A DNA stretch of 64,000 nucleotides, from NCBI GenBank assembly GCA_036583965.1, contig JAZBQD010000027.1, forward strand, positions 18,527,001 to 18,591,000, read 5' to 3'. Under the pieces are notes generated by a model. It did not search any database. It was not told where the DNA came from and saw only the letters and a program-made list of their open reading frames with translations. The DNA is from Prunella strophiata. Taxonomy: Eukaryota > Chordata > Aves > Passeriformes > Prunellidae. The translations under genes were made by a program, and so were the position numbers. Of this stretch, positions 23,430 through 36,200 are shown one piece after another (the stretch's first letter is position 1; every line of letters starts with the position of its first letter).

Positions 23430-26400
23430 TTTTGGCTATGCTGCATTCCACCTTCTTGCAGAATGCTTGGGTGGACAATTACCACAACAGCCAGCTAGGA
23501 AAGTGTGATCTCCACCTGGCTGGGCCACAGATACAGTCCTTTTAGCCCACACAGCAAATTCCTACTTCAAGTACTCAAAAAATTTGAAAGACCCCTCCCA
23601 TATGTCTCAAAACACCTACATCCATGGCTTCTATAGCCAAAACATTTTTTTTTAAGCTTGTCAAATACTGACAATGAGATCATATACATACTTGTAATTT
23701 CACACTTATTGCAGTAAGAATCTACATCACTGTCACTGGATATTTGTTATAAGCCTGAAAGGAGCAGAATATCATAGGATTTAAAAGGCTCTTTTATTTA
23801 TTAATCTTTTTTTCTCAATCACAGAAGAAATTAATCATAATCCTGCAAGCAAAGGTATTGTAAATACCAAAGTCAATACAGCCTGAGTGAGGAGCTCCCC
23901 CACACAGAGCCAGAGCTGCAGCTGAACCCTGTTGTAACAGCCTGCCTGGCCCATCTGTTTGGTGTACACTTGTTTGTTACTCTCATCATATCCTCACACT
24001 GCCAGCTCTGAGTTTGGGTTCTGTGCTTTGCAAGCACTTCCCAGCCATTTAAAGACAACCCCCTCTGCTCCCAGTAAAGCCAGGGTAACACAAGTTTCCT
24101 TGGATCTGATTTTGCACTGCTTCAGTAAGGTGACCCTGAGCAAGCCCTGCTCACTACAGATGCAGCTGTGATCTTGTGAGGGACAAGCCTTGGCACCAGC
24201 AGGGTGGATTTGGAAGGATGCAGACCATGGCAGAGAGAGACATACCTGCTTTTGTTTCTTTCAGTGAGAATTTTTCCCTTTTAAGTCTGTTCCTCCATCT
24301 CATAGCACTTGCACAGAATGAAATGAAGAGAAGTAGACTAGAAACATTTATGACTAAGTGTGACCTCAAAGTGTTTTGGAATAGGAAGAATACACGTGGG
24401 ACTTAGGTGCCAAAAGTTCTTTATAGATCCATGAATTTTGGTAAGCTGTATTGTAGGGTTTATATTTCCTTTTAAAGTGGAAATAAAGCACTCAAAACCA
24501 CCAAAAATGCATGGAATCCCTTTGGTCAGAACACATTTGGTTAGAGAAGAACACAGTTTGCCATTTAGAATTTATACAGCCTAATTTATTTTTTAATATA
24601 AAATTTAGGACTCTCATGCCTGGAAAGTGACTTTTAATTTCAAAATCAATTATGGGGGGTGTTTTATCTATCAACTATAAGATGTTGTATCTTAGCACCA
24701 AGATATTGTAATGAAACACTGCTTTAAGATTTAAAAATCTTTATATCACTTTATATATGAATTTTTAATTTCCTTTTGCCCATGACTGAAGAGACTTTAC
24801 TTTTTTTCAAAGCATATCTACTACAGCAGAATGTCTGTCTAGGTGTTTGATGATAATTAGCAAGAAAATTAGCCTGCTAGAAATATTATTCATCAAAATA
24901 CCATTGAGTCCTAGGGAGATTGCAAACCCCTGTTGGAAAGTTTCTCAGGAGACAGGCTACTTGGTTGCATCAGGTTTAAATCACATGAAGTATTGACTAA
25001 AGTCTTTCTCAATTAACTATTGCCAGCTTAAAAGGCAAACCAGACCCTTCATGTCCCACTTTAAGGGAACATCTAGGTCCAGAATCTCAACTCTGTTAGG
25101 GCTGTTTTACTACACCACAGAAGCCTAGAGGCTTCCAACTAAGCTTATGGTTGCTATTCTATCACAGCAAATACAAAGAGTAAAGAAAAGCACTCAAAAT
25201 ATGAGTCTGTTTGAGCCAAACTTTAGTATATAACACCTCAATTCCTACTTGAGCATCTGAAGTTTCTACAATGCAGATACCTGTAATCAATATACACATC
25301 ACAGTAGAGCTTGGGGTTTTTAATTCATAGCTTTTTTGGAAGTGCCCCAAGCATACCCCCGAGGCTGCATGTGCTTCTTTAGTCTAAGCTTCTGCCTTTA
25401 ATATACCTTCCCTGGTTTTTTATCCCCTCCCTTTCTCTCCATTCTACCACCTGTTCTTCATTCTCTTTGCCTCACTTGCCCATTGTCCATGTGGAACTTT
25501 TGCTTTTAACTCTGTCATAGCATCAGGAGCCTTTTGTTTTCTTACTCCACTGTGATGAGCTGTTTATCTTTCAGAAGAAAGCCAAACTAGTTTTAGTTAT
25601 TTTTCAAGCAGAGTATGGCTGCTTCTTGCAGTATTTATTTTAGTAAATGATGGGTCTGCAGGACACAAAGCTGACTTTGAGGCCAAAGTAAATCTTAGTA
25701 TATTAAGGAGAACAATCACCTTCTGTCTAATTGATCCTGAGTCTTAAGGGATGGACTACATCTGCTATAAGTTAGAATTATTCTCCTGCTTGGAGAAAAG
25801 CCAGAGGACTGGAAAATTAAAAAAAAAAATAATAAAAAAAGGAAAGAAAAAACCCCAAAACTCATAACCAAGCATCCTTCCAATAAAGATGCTTTGAACA
25901 TAATTAAATTATTGAAACACAATGCAAGATACAAATGGGTTCTTTACACCCCGCTTGTTTCAGGCAATTTCACAATTTACAGCTAAACATTGAAAAAAAG
26001 AAATATGCTTGCAGTGGGAAATGTTTTTTCTTTCTCCACTTCTGTGGATGAGCATTAAGAAGTATTTCTTTCCTATCAAGTTACTCTAATCTGTGTTACA
26101 TTTCATCTCCCATTAGCTTGACTGCTACAGCAGGGTCTGAAGTTCATACAGTGTAACCTGCAATGAACTTTTGCTCCATAAGGAACTACAATAATAGGTG
26201 CTAAACTGTTGCTAAAAGCATAGGAATTTGAGTATCTGTAGGACTGACTTCCTTATGATTAGCATGCCTTGACATGTTCCTTATTATTATACATTTGAAA
26301 GAGAGTACACTAGTCTTTCCTTTAGCAAAAAGGGTAATGGAAAAAGCTAAATTGCTTAGGATAGGAAGTTAAGCATCCAGAAGTTCAGAAGTCTGCCTAG

Positions 26401-29400
26401 CTCTAATTCCATGCAAATCAATTATATTTCAGAACTTGACTCAATATTGGTAAGCAAAACCAAAAATAAAGTCAAAAGGCAGAGTCATCAAAGCAACTTT
26501 CAGATACAAATCATAATAATTATCAGCTGAAAAGGAGAAAAACTCTGACAACAGGAATAGGCATAAAAAGATAATGTTTGATTATCAGCAGATCTGGTGA
26601 TGTTTTCTAGTTCCTCAAAAGATATAACAGTGTAAATACTAGTAAAGTGAGGGGGAATATTCTTTTTTCTGTGACCCGTATGTTATATGCAGCACAGAAA
26701 AACCATTACTACAGTCTAAGCAAAGGTATCAGGAAAGATGAAAAAACATGAAACCCCAAACTCTTCAAAATCAGTTGCAAAACATACCTGTAGAATGAAG
26801 TTCACCAAAGCAGTACAATTTCAGCAGAAACTACTGAACTGATTAAAGAGAGCCTCTCCTCACTACTGGTGGTTTTCAGCCACCAAAAATCTGTGCCTGC
26901 TCACCTTGAGCTTCATAAGCTTTTTGAGTCTCCCAGGCACTAATTGATTTCATTGAGAGCAGGTGACTCAAATTAGCAAATCTAGCTCTAATTCATGACT
27001 AAATATGGAAATGCCTATCAGAAGTTGTGATTGTTTTGTATTTGTTGTAATCTCCCCCTCCCCTGGGGTACAGTACATCGGAAAAGAGAGATTTTAATTT
27101 TTTTTGGTAATATGAGAGTCATAGAGGAGGATAAGAGCCTTGTGCTTTGCAGTCTGCCCCTTGCTCCAGAGCTTGCATGCAGTGAGTCGTACAATACAGC
27201 AGCTCCATATTCCTGACTCCCCACCTCCAAAGTGAGTGTAGGCAGCATTAGGATAGATCCATGTGATTGTGTGAGCCAGGTGAACACTCAACAGCTGCTT
27301 TTTGTGCATTATTGCCCAAACTCTGCCCACAGAAGCCAGTGGGCTCATGTGGATCACAGTATTTCTCTGTGGTTGTTCAGAGATGTAGCACCCATTGATT
27401 CTTCCTGCATCTTCTTATGACATTCATACTCATCACTCTTCAAATTACATGATATGATGGGATCTGTTGTAATCTACTTCTCCCTTTTATGTCTGTTTCC
27501 ACTCTATAAACAATGTTTAACAGCCTCTGTTTACTTTCTTAATAACATAATAAAGAAAACTAAACTGTGAATATTATTTTAAGAACAGCAAGAAGATTAT
27601 TTTATTTCATAGACTCATGACATCAATTATTTTACCAGCTGCTTCTTCTAATCCCATAGATTTGGCTATAGGTGCACTTGTACAACCTCTACACGGTGAT
27701 ACCAGAAACATCCATGGTTTTACCCTGGCTGCCCTCATTCTCTAATAAAAATATGTGATCTCTCAACATTCCATGTGTATATAAATGGCCCTTATAAATG
27801 CTGGTTTTGGGGAAGAGTTTCCCATGGTATTTCATATGCAATTTTCTTCAAGTCTGTGGGATACCAGAACCTCTCTGTCTCATCTTCCACCTTCCTGCTC
27901 CCCAAAGATTGCCACATGCTGGCCAATTGAGAAGGTATTGGTAAATAATTATGAATGCCCTTTTGTGCCAGCACTTTTCCTGATTTTTCATTTATTTATT
28001 TGAAGAATATTACACATACACTATCAGGGAATGACACTGTTCATCTGGTATTTTTTGACATAAACAGAAAATGTGACTTAAGGCTTTCTGATAAATTCTA
28101 TAAAATTGATTTCTTGAGCAGAATAATGTGTTATCTATGGGTACTTACCAATGAAAGTAGAGACTAAAATTCTGATTAGACATGTATCTTTTCCAATATA
28201 TTTCTATCAGTGCACTGATTTGGCAAATATTTAGACCCAAAGGTCAGGGCTCTTCATAAGTCCCATTGATTTGAAAGTTGAATGTCTGCCCAAGATTTAA
28301 AACAAATAGGAATGCTTTCCTAAATCAATTTATTTAAGTCTGTATGTAAGTGCTCTGTTGAATCAGGGCCTAAAGTCAGCAACATATCAGGAAAGATAAT
28401 GAGTTTGGGCCAAATATGTGTATTAACAGCCAAAACACACAATGAGACAAGGAGTATAATTATTACTTGAATTTGAACCAAGATCCCTAAATGTATAAGT
28501 TAATCAGTCTTTAAATTTAATTTCTTTTGAAGCTCTTAGCTTAAATCTGAATGGTGAGACAGGTGACATTTATCTGTACACACTGGGATGGCCCTTCCTT
28601 GCCTTCTGCTCAGCATCTGGATCTGCTTCCAGGAGAAGACAAAATATTAGCAGGAAAGACAGTGCCTGCTGGAGTTTATCTTGCTAGGATGGTACAGAAG
28701 ATACACCTAAACTCCAGAGCTGGGAAGGGCTCTGGACCCCACAAGCTCGGGGTTGAAATCTTATGTTTTCTGCAGTGTCTTCAAACAGAAGTTTATTTTG
28801 AGTTTTGTATAAAGCAAGTAGAATGTCATCCTAACAAACACAGGAGATTATGAATCTGGCAGAGCACAATGTAGATCAAAATGGTTTTAATCATTACTCC
28901 CTGTTTTAATTACTACTTGACACATTATCTCTATTGTCCTTCTACAAGTCTGTCTTTTGAATGAAATATTAAAGGCGAGTTACAGCTGAAAATATATGCA
29001 GTCTAGAAAGAAAATGGCTTTGAACTATTTGAAATGATTTATTGTCCACATTTCTTTATGAATATTTATTTGCCATAGTGAAAGCAATTCAATAAAGAGA
29101 AAACATGAGGACCAGTTAACTCAACATTTGCATACTCTAACAGTTAAAAAAAGGGAAAGAAAAATAGTATGCTGCATTAGAATGGTGTTGATGTTTGGTT
29201 TTCCTGTTTCCTGTAGTTCATTAATATGCAAGATTCAGATCCTGAAGAGGAGATATAAAAATAGCCTACAAATAAGTGTCCCCAGCCTTTATATATTCCC
29301 ATTCAGAAGGAAATAAACATGTTTTTAGACGGATTTTCAAGGCCAGAGTGGAGAATATAATTCTGTTTCCATACTACTTCAGGTAGCTGGCTGTACCTCT

Positions 29401-29780
29401 TGCTTTTTGCAACAATCATATGGAATTGGGGTCCTCATCTGGTCAGGACCAGAGGTCCCTCATTCCCTGGCACTCCTCAGAGGAGCAGCTGGCTATGAAA
29501 ACAAGACATGAGCACACTGATTATTGTCGTGTTTAAGCATGGCTTTGTGCACCAAACCCAAGACCACACACAGTGATGCTTCTTTTCTTCGATCCTCAGT
29601 GGAGGAGCAGAGTTTTTCATGGTATGCTCTCATTTCTCCCTGCCTGAATTAATTTCATCGACCAAAATGCTCTATGTGTTAGACTTGGAATGAACTTTGT
29701 TCCTCAGAGCTTCTTAGTGATATTCTGATACCCAGTCGCAGATGGGGCCTTGACAGATTTTGTACTGATTTTCATGATTC

Positions 29781-29829
29781 CTTTTCTCTTTTTCTTTTTT
29801 TTTTTCTTTCTTTTTTTTTTTTTTTTTTT
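29781..29829. repeat. T-rich homopolymer tract
   Basis: About 49 bases of T with five scattered C and no purine. Could be a minus-strand poly-A relic or simple slippage. Confidence 0.9.
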
Positions 29830-30080
29830 AACCAGGACTGTTGCTGCTAGAGAATTCACATGCAAATGGAGATGTTGACTGGCACTGTTTCACAAGGAAG
29901 CTTGGTTGGTTGGTTTTTAGAACTGAATAGTATATCAAAGAGTATTTGGAAAAGGATAATCCTAATATAGAATAGTTCTTGAGAAGGATGGTTACAGTAG
30001 TCAAACACAGACAAATGTATTCTGTATTTTGGACAAATACAGAATTCTCTATGCATCAATATTCCATTCTTCTGAGCAAG

Positions 30081-30121
30081 AATGATAATAATACTATTTA
30101 TTTATAGTAATAATTATCATT
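30081..30121. repeat. AT-rich imperfect inverted repeat
   Basis: AATGATAAT and TACTA in the left arm pair with TAGTA and ATTATCATT in the right arm, separated by a small asymmetric bulge and a loop of about 6-8 bases. It is too AT-rich and short to call a microRNA precursor. Confidence 0.5.
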
Positions 30122-31165
30122 ATTATCTCCCTAAAAGCTAGCTGTGAGGCTAAATCATTAATATTTTCAAATTATTTCATAGTACTTAACTAGAATTTGC
30201 CCTGAGAGTACTAAATATAATAATTTTCTCTGTATGCCTATTTCATTTTCCTTTGGGGAAAAAAAAAAAAACCGCACTCAATGTGTTGTTCTCTTTACAT
30301 TTGTCTATGTAAAACATTTTAAAATTCCAGCTGTTGAGCTTTTCTAGAAGTTAATAATAGGAAAGTTTGGCATTATTGTATTTATTGCTTATTTCTTCCT
30401 CTTTTGTCATAGTCTTTTACCCCCATGTAGATATCACAATATCATTATCATCTGGGAGCTTACTGCATGTACAAATAGAGAAGATTGAGACCTACACTTG
30501 CTGTTTATTTCCTTGAATTTGGAGTTGACAAGTAACCACACATTGCTTCTCTGAGTCAGAGCTCTCTTAGTGTACTACTTTAAATGTATTTTGTGTTCAG
30601 GGAGTTTAAGTTGCACACAGTTTGATGCTACCCCACTAGTACATGCCTGGATATATTTGTAGGTGTCTCAAATGTTTTCTTTCTTCTGCAGTTTACCAGG
30701 TTCTGTATTTATTGGCAAATGTGGATCAGTTACTCACAACTGAAGATACCCAGATCCATTTCCTGTAGTTGATATCTGTTGGATAGCTAGAATCTAATGG
30801 CTGAAATCTACATCTACCAAGATAAAAGCCACAGGATATGACACTGGTATCTTGTGGTTCCAATCAGCCTCCTGGTATAATAGTGGTACTTTTATTTAAC
30901 TGTGTTTCTCCTGAGTTCAGCATGCTCAGCCACACTGGCTGTTTTGCATGGCATCTGCACTGTGTGTTGTGATAATTGCAAACTCAACACAGCCCGGAGG
31001 CAGCAGCACAACAGGGCAGGAGCAGGCTGGGGCATAACTCAGAAGGATAAGGCAGGCAGCAGCACAAGCAGGGCTGAGCCAGCCCCAACACATCTCCAGC
31101 AGCAGTCGAGCTGGGTCAGGCATCCAGGGGGTCCCACGGCGTGTGGCAGCTCCGGGAGCAGCAAA

Positions 31166-31181
31166 CGCCCCCTGCAGTGCC
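31166..31181 (-). promoter_or_regulatory. CTCF-like motif (candidate)
   Basis: The minus strand reads GGCACTGCAGGGGGCG, matching the CTCF core AGGGGGCG with only partial agreement upstream. It lies about 770 bases left of the giant microsatellite. Binding is inference from the core alone. Confidence 0.3.
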
Positions 31182-31948
31182 AGGGATGTCCCTCCATCTG
31201 CCATCGTGGGGCTTCATCTGGGAGCACAGACCGTGGGCAGAGTCCGAGGCTCACCTGGAAAATTACAGGGACAGATCAAAACCAGATTCACTGGCCATGC
31301 ACTCCACTGACAGCTCCCATCCTGCACAAGCCCTTCCCAGGGTGGTTCCTGTTCCTAAAATGTCATCTAGGCATTAGCACAGAATAGGTCAGATTAGAAA
31401 AATTTTTTCTAATAGTTTCAGAAGTGTAATATATATCAACAAATGCCACTTGCTATTTGAATGCTCATAATTAGAATTAAAACAAATTACTTCAATTAAA
31501 TGACTGGAGTAAGCCACAGCATTTCTTCCTGTTAGCCTATGTAGAAAGAAAAAAATGCCTGGAGTGTAAAAAGGAGAAAAGAAGAAATAACAAAAAAAAA
31601 CCCAACATGTGGCATGAAGAAGATAAATATTTCTTGTCTGTCCTCTTGGCTCTGTCTATGAAGATTTTGTCCAACAACCTCAGCCAAAACTATTTAGTGA
31701 GTGATTTGTGTGTCTGGCTGATGGAAGGCCCAGTTGTCTCAGGGGCAGCTTTGCAGGGTTTCCAGGAGCAGACAAGGAGGTCTCTGCAGTGGGACTCAGG
31801 GAGCTGTTCATGTCAGTAGCACACCGGAGCTGATGGGAGGGTTCAAAGGAGCTGGATGTGGCCCTGCCTTTGGCAGCACCCCCAGAAAGTTGCTGATGTT
31901 AGATTGTCTCCATAGACTGAAGATCAACAGCTTTCCATGAGCCATTTG

Positions 31949-32212
31949 GGAAGGAAGGAAGGAAGGAAGGAGGAGGAGGAGGAGGGGATGGAGGAGGCAG
32001 GGATCGAGTGACGGCGGAGGATGGAGGAAGGAAGGGAAGGAGGAAGGGAAGGAAGGAAGGAGCGAAGGAAGGAAGGAAGGAAGGAAGAAGGTATAGGGAA
32101 GGAAGGGAAGGAAGCGTAAGGAAGGAAGGAAGGAAGGAAGGAAGGAAGGAAGGGAAGAAGGAAGGAAGGAAGGAAGGAAGGCAGGAAGGAAGGAAGGAAG
32201 GAAGGAAGGAAG
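31949..32212. repeat. GGAA-rich (purine on plus strand) microsatellite, left arm
   Basis: About 264 bases, mostly (GGAA)n with GGA and single-base interruptions. The part nearest the centre (32183-32211) is clean; the outer part (31970-32110) contains non-purine bases such as those in 'gatcgagtgacggcgg', so it is older or less homogenised. Strand-specific open frames here are artefacts, because GGAA repeats contain no stop codon in any frame. Confidence 0.98.
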
Positions 32213-33213
32213 TTCCTTCCTTCCTTCCTTCCTTCCTTCCTTCCTTCCTTCCTTCCTTCCTTCCTTCCTCCTTCCTTCCTTCCTCCTTCCTTCCTTCCTT
32301 CCTCCTTCCTTCCTTCCTCCTTCCTTCCTTCCTCCTTCCTTCCTTCCTTCCTCCTTCCTTCCTTCCTTCCTTCCTTCCTTCCTTCCTCCTTCCTTCCTTC
32401 CTCCTTCCTTCCTTCCTTCCTTCCTCCTTCCTTCCTTCCTTCCTCCTTCCTTCCTTCCTTCCTCCTTCCTTCCTTCCTTCCTTCCTCCTTCCTTCCTTCC
32501 TTCCTCCTTCCTTCCTTCCTCCTTCCTTCCTTCCTCCTTCCTTCCTTCCTTCCTTCCTCCTTCCTTCCTTCCTCCTTCCTTCCTTCCTCCTTCCTTCCTT
32601 CCTTCCTTCCTTCCTTCCTCCTTCCTTCCTTCCTCCTTCCTTCCTTCCTTCCTCCTTCCTTCCTTCCTTCCTCCTTCCTTCCTTCCTCCTTCCTTCCTTC
32701 CTTCCTTCCTCCTTCCTTCCTTCCTCCTTCCTTCCTTCCTTCCTTCCTCCTTCCTTCCTTCCTTCCTTCCTCCTTCCTTCCTTCCTCCTTCCTTCCTTCC
32801 TCCTTCCTTCCTTCCTTCCTTCCTTCCTTCCTTCCTTCCTCCTTCCTTCCTTCCTTCCTCCTTCCTTCCTTCCTTCCTTCCTTCCTTCCTTCCTTCCTTC
32901 CTTCCTCCTTCCTTCCTTCCTCCTTCCTTCCTTCCTTCCTTCCTTCCTCCTTCCTTCCTTCCTCCTTCCTTCCTTCCTCCTTCCTTCCTTCCTTCCTTCC
33001 TCCTTCCTTCCTTCCTTCCTTCCTTCCTCCTTCCTTCCTTCCTTCCTCCTTCCTTCCTTCCTCCTTCCTTCCTTCCTCCTTCCTTCCTTCCTTCCTTCCT
33101 CCTTCCTTCCTTCCTTCCTCCTTCCTTCCTTCCTTCCTCCTTCCTTCCTTCCTTCCTTCCTTCCTCCTTCCTTCCTTCCTCCTTCCTTCCTTCCTTCCTT
33201 CCTCCTTCCTTCC
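32213..33213. repeat. TTCC homopyrimidine microsatellite, right arm (1001 bp)
   Basis: A 1001-base run of only C and T on the plus strand. It is built of (TTCC)n blocks of varying length, each closed by a TCC triplet, so block lengths step as 4n+3 (11, 15, 19, 23 and more). This higher-order pattern suggests expansion of blocks as well as single tetramers. It abuts the oppositely oriented GGAA arm at 32212/32213. Apparent proteins of 438-513 codons across this region (Lys-Glu-Gly-Arg or Phe-Leu-Pro-Ser repeats) are not genes. Confidence 0.99.
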
Positions 33214-36200
33214 ATGCCCTCCCTGGCATTCTGGCTGTGCTCTCCATTCTGCCCCAGTTTGCCAGCCCCAGCAGTTCAGCTGCCAGCCCCTGCCCAAAGC
33301 CAGGGCAATGTCCTGCCCAGCCCCTGCAGGACACCCCACACCACGTCACAGGGCTTCACCCACCACGGGCTCTGTGCCACCTCTTGTCCCCAGGCTCTGC
33401 CTGCACACACCAGTGCCCCTGAGGCACAGCTACAGTGGGTAGCAGTGGGAATCTGGGTATGTGTTCATGTTTTCATCTCCAAACTTTCTGCTTAAGTGCA
33501 GCCTTTTAAGGCTCTGTTAGATCTCTGCATTAGGGGTGTGATTATGTATATTTCCTGCTCATGGCATAGTGTTAGTTAATCATTATTTCTAAAGTTCTTT
33601 TAAATTCTCTGGCAGTGGCACCTATTATTTTCCCCTGACTCTTCTCTTACCTTTTTCTTCTTCTATTTAGTATAAGGAGTCACCAGTGGTGAACTGATTA
33701 TAAGAAACTAATTTACATCATCAGTTCAGTAGTAGGACATATGTCTTAAATCATCTAAGATAAATACTTTTAATTAAGCAAATGTCCTACTCAATTCACT
33801 GTGGACAATCCCATCATAATGGATATTACTTCTGCATGCTAAATCTTAATCTTCATCAATACTGAATGCACAATGCAAAACCATTATAAAAAAAAGTAGG
33901 CTTACTGTAATATTGCCATTTTGAAGCTGCCAGCTTTTATATTCATTAATATGACAACAGACTCCCTGCTAACAAATTTTACTACAGATCCGAATTTTTA
34001 TCAGATATGTATATGAGATCAAATCTATGCTAGCCTATTATTTGCAGGTTTTATTAAAAAGTTAAATTGGGATTATTATAAACTCTCTTAGGATTCCCTA
34101 ATAAAAAAAAAATAATAAAGTTAAAATGGAATGAGTTTTCCTGGAAGGATTTTAAAAGGCTGCAACAGCAGTAAAGTCAGCAGGCACCACACAGCCCAAG
34201 GAAGTATTTACCAACCAGGAGATGAATGTCTCTTCACCAAGAGTCTAATGGGTTTACTTTATAGGATTTTTCAGAGACAGAGAGAGGAGAAAGCAAGAAA
34301 AACTCCAAGCCAATGCTTTCCCTAATCGAAGACATCAAATTGTTTCCTGATCAAAGCTTTCAAATTCTGATGTAAACTGACTTGCTCTTGTGACCAAAAC
34401 CTCCTGTCTTTCCCCCCCTCCATCTGTTCAAGCTTGGATTTGGAAGTCCCTTGTCCAAAGGAAGAAAGCCTGATCTCTATTGCTTCAGTTGTGTTGTTGG
34501 AATCCATTAATATTTCTCTGGCAGGTACCCTGACCCTGGTGCCCTTGAACATGCTCAAAAAAACACAGGGTATTGCTGAGCCTTTGTCCCTGAGAGGATT
34601 ACCAGGGTTGCCCTGGAGCCAGCCTGAAGGTGTTTTAATAGGTAATAGGGGTGGGCTTCACAGCTGACTTCAAGCTTTGCCTCAGGCCACCCCTGCTCAG
34701 CAACACAGATGCAGCCATTGAAATTAGGGGTAAATGCATGGCTCTGTGTATGAGTTAGAGTGTGAATCCTCAGAATCTGATGGAGGATAGCTCCAGATAT
34801 ATCCTTCACCCACCAGGACAGGCATCCCAATGGAGGGTTCAAGGACTGGAGATCTCTGCTGCTTCTGCCACTGACTTCTTCTCTGACCTAGAGAGTTAAT
34901 TACTTAAGCTGTCTCTCCCTCTCTCTTTCTTTCCTCTCTGGCCTCTCTTGAGGCTTATAAATTGTCTGAAGGAGAGACTGCAGCACTCTGTGTGGTTTTG
35001 CTGTGCTCAGCCAAGTAGGTCCTGGTCTCAGCTGGGTCCTGTGGCTGCATCATGGTAAAAGTAAATAAATATATAATAGTGGTAACAACAGTTATCTTTC
35101 TGTGTGTGAACAATAGGGACCCTAATGGAGGAGAAGCCTATTCTCTGAGTTTTTTTATCTGCAAGTTAAGGTCTCTCTTTCCTCACTCAGCTGGAGAAGA
35201 TACTGCTTTTGTAAATCAGACAAAACTTATCATGTAAAGTGGAACACATCTTTGATTATACTGAATACTATCCTGTTTGTAATTTACCCTTGCTGCTACA
35301 AAGGACACAACATGATTAAGCTAAGAAATGATAGACTGAACATCATGTGTCAGGATGGTAAATTTTTTTTCCTATTTGAATAGGAAACAATCATAAAAAA
35401 AGTGCAAATACACAAGAAAGTATTTTAAGATATTATAAACAAGCCACCCCGCTGTTGCCTTATATTGTATTGTTGCTTAAATTGTATTCCTTGTTCAGAC
35501 TACTGTGGATGCTTCTCCTATAGCCTACAATATTTATTTTTTAAAAACTATGAACTGTTATGATTTTTAATGATGTAGTATCCATCCTCCATAAATTCAT
35601 GTACTGTTACCTGCTCAGTCTGTCCTCTTTTCTGCATTTCCCTGGGTGAGTCCAGATCCTCCCAGTGGCACTTCTCAAACTGTAGATCTGTGCAGTGCAT
35701 TTTCCCAGAGCTGTTAAAGGTGTTTCTACTTCACTTAATGACAGAGTTTAGCAATACCAGCCATCACTCACTATTTGATATACACCAGGTGCTCTGCACA
35801 GGGGCAGAGGGGGCATTATCCCAGTTTTACAGCCCAGAGAAACAAAAAGGTGTTGCATTTGGCAGCAATTAGCCCAGAACATGCTACAGAACACACAAAT
35901 GGGAGGAGGACCAACACACCTTCAGCTCACATTTCACTCTTTAGTGTGTTACTGCTTTTGTTTCCTCCAATATTCCCAGTTGCACTGTGCCCTCCTAACA
36001 GGATTTCAGAGAATGAACATAGTAGAGCCAAGTGCTTGTGCAATAACAGATTCAGATACTGCATCAATGAATGGGTGTAACTTCCCTAATTTTGAAGTGT
36101 GACTTTCCATGTATGGTGCTTAGTAACTTCTACCATGTCTCTGATGATTTCTGGGTCTGCTGCCAGTAACATGATACATTCCTAGCCAAATTAGCATGTG

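Larger units (their letters stand above)
21236..31950. other. Unique noncoding DNA with simple repeats
   Basis: More than 10 kb with no convincing gene or transposon. It includes A or T runs (22960-22977, about 25817-25846, 29781-29829 and about 30258-30270), an X-box-like site (23415-23429), an AT-rich imperfect hairpin (30081-30121) and a GC-richer patch at 30980-31260 without a clear function. Sequence of this kind is typical of a large intron or gene desert. Confidence 0.55.

Noticed and set aside
31808..33495. Four overlapping open frames of 438-513 codons on both strands
   Set aside because: They are translations of the GGAA/TTCC array, which has no stop codon in any frame; the peptides are pure Lys/Glu/Gly/Arg or Phe/Leu/Pro/Ser repeats.
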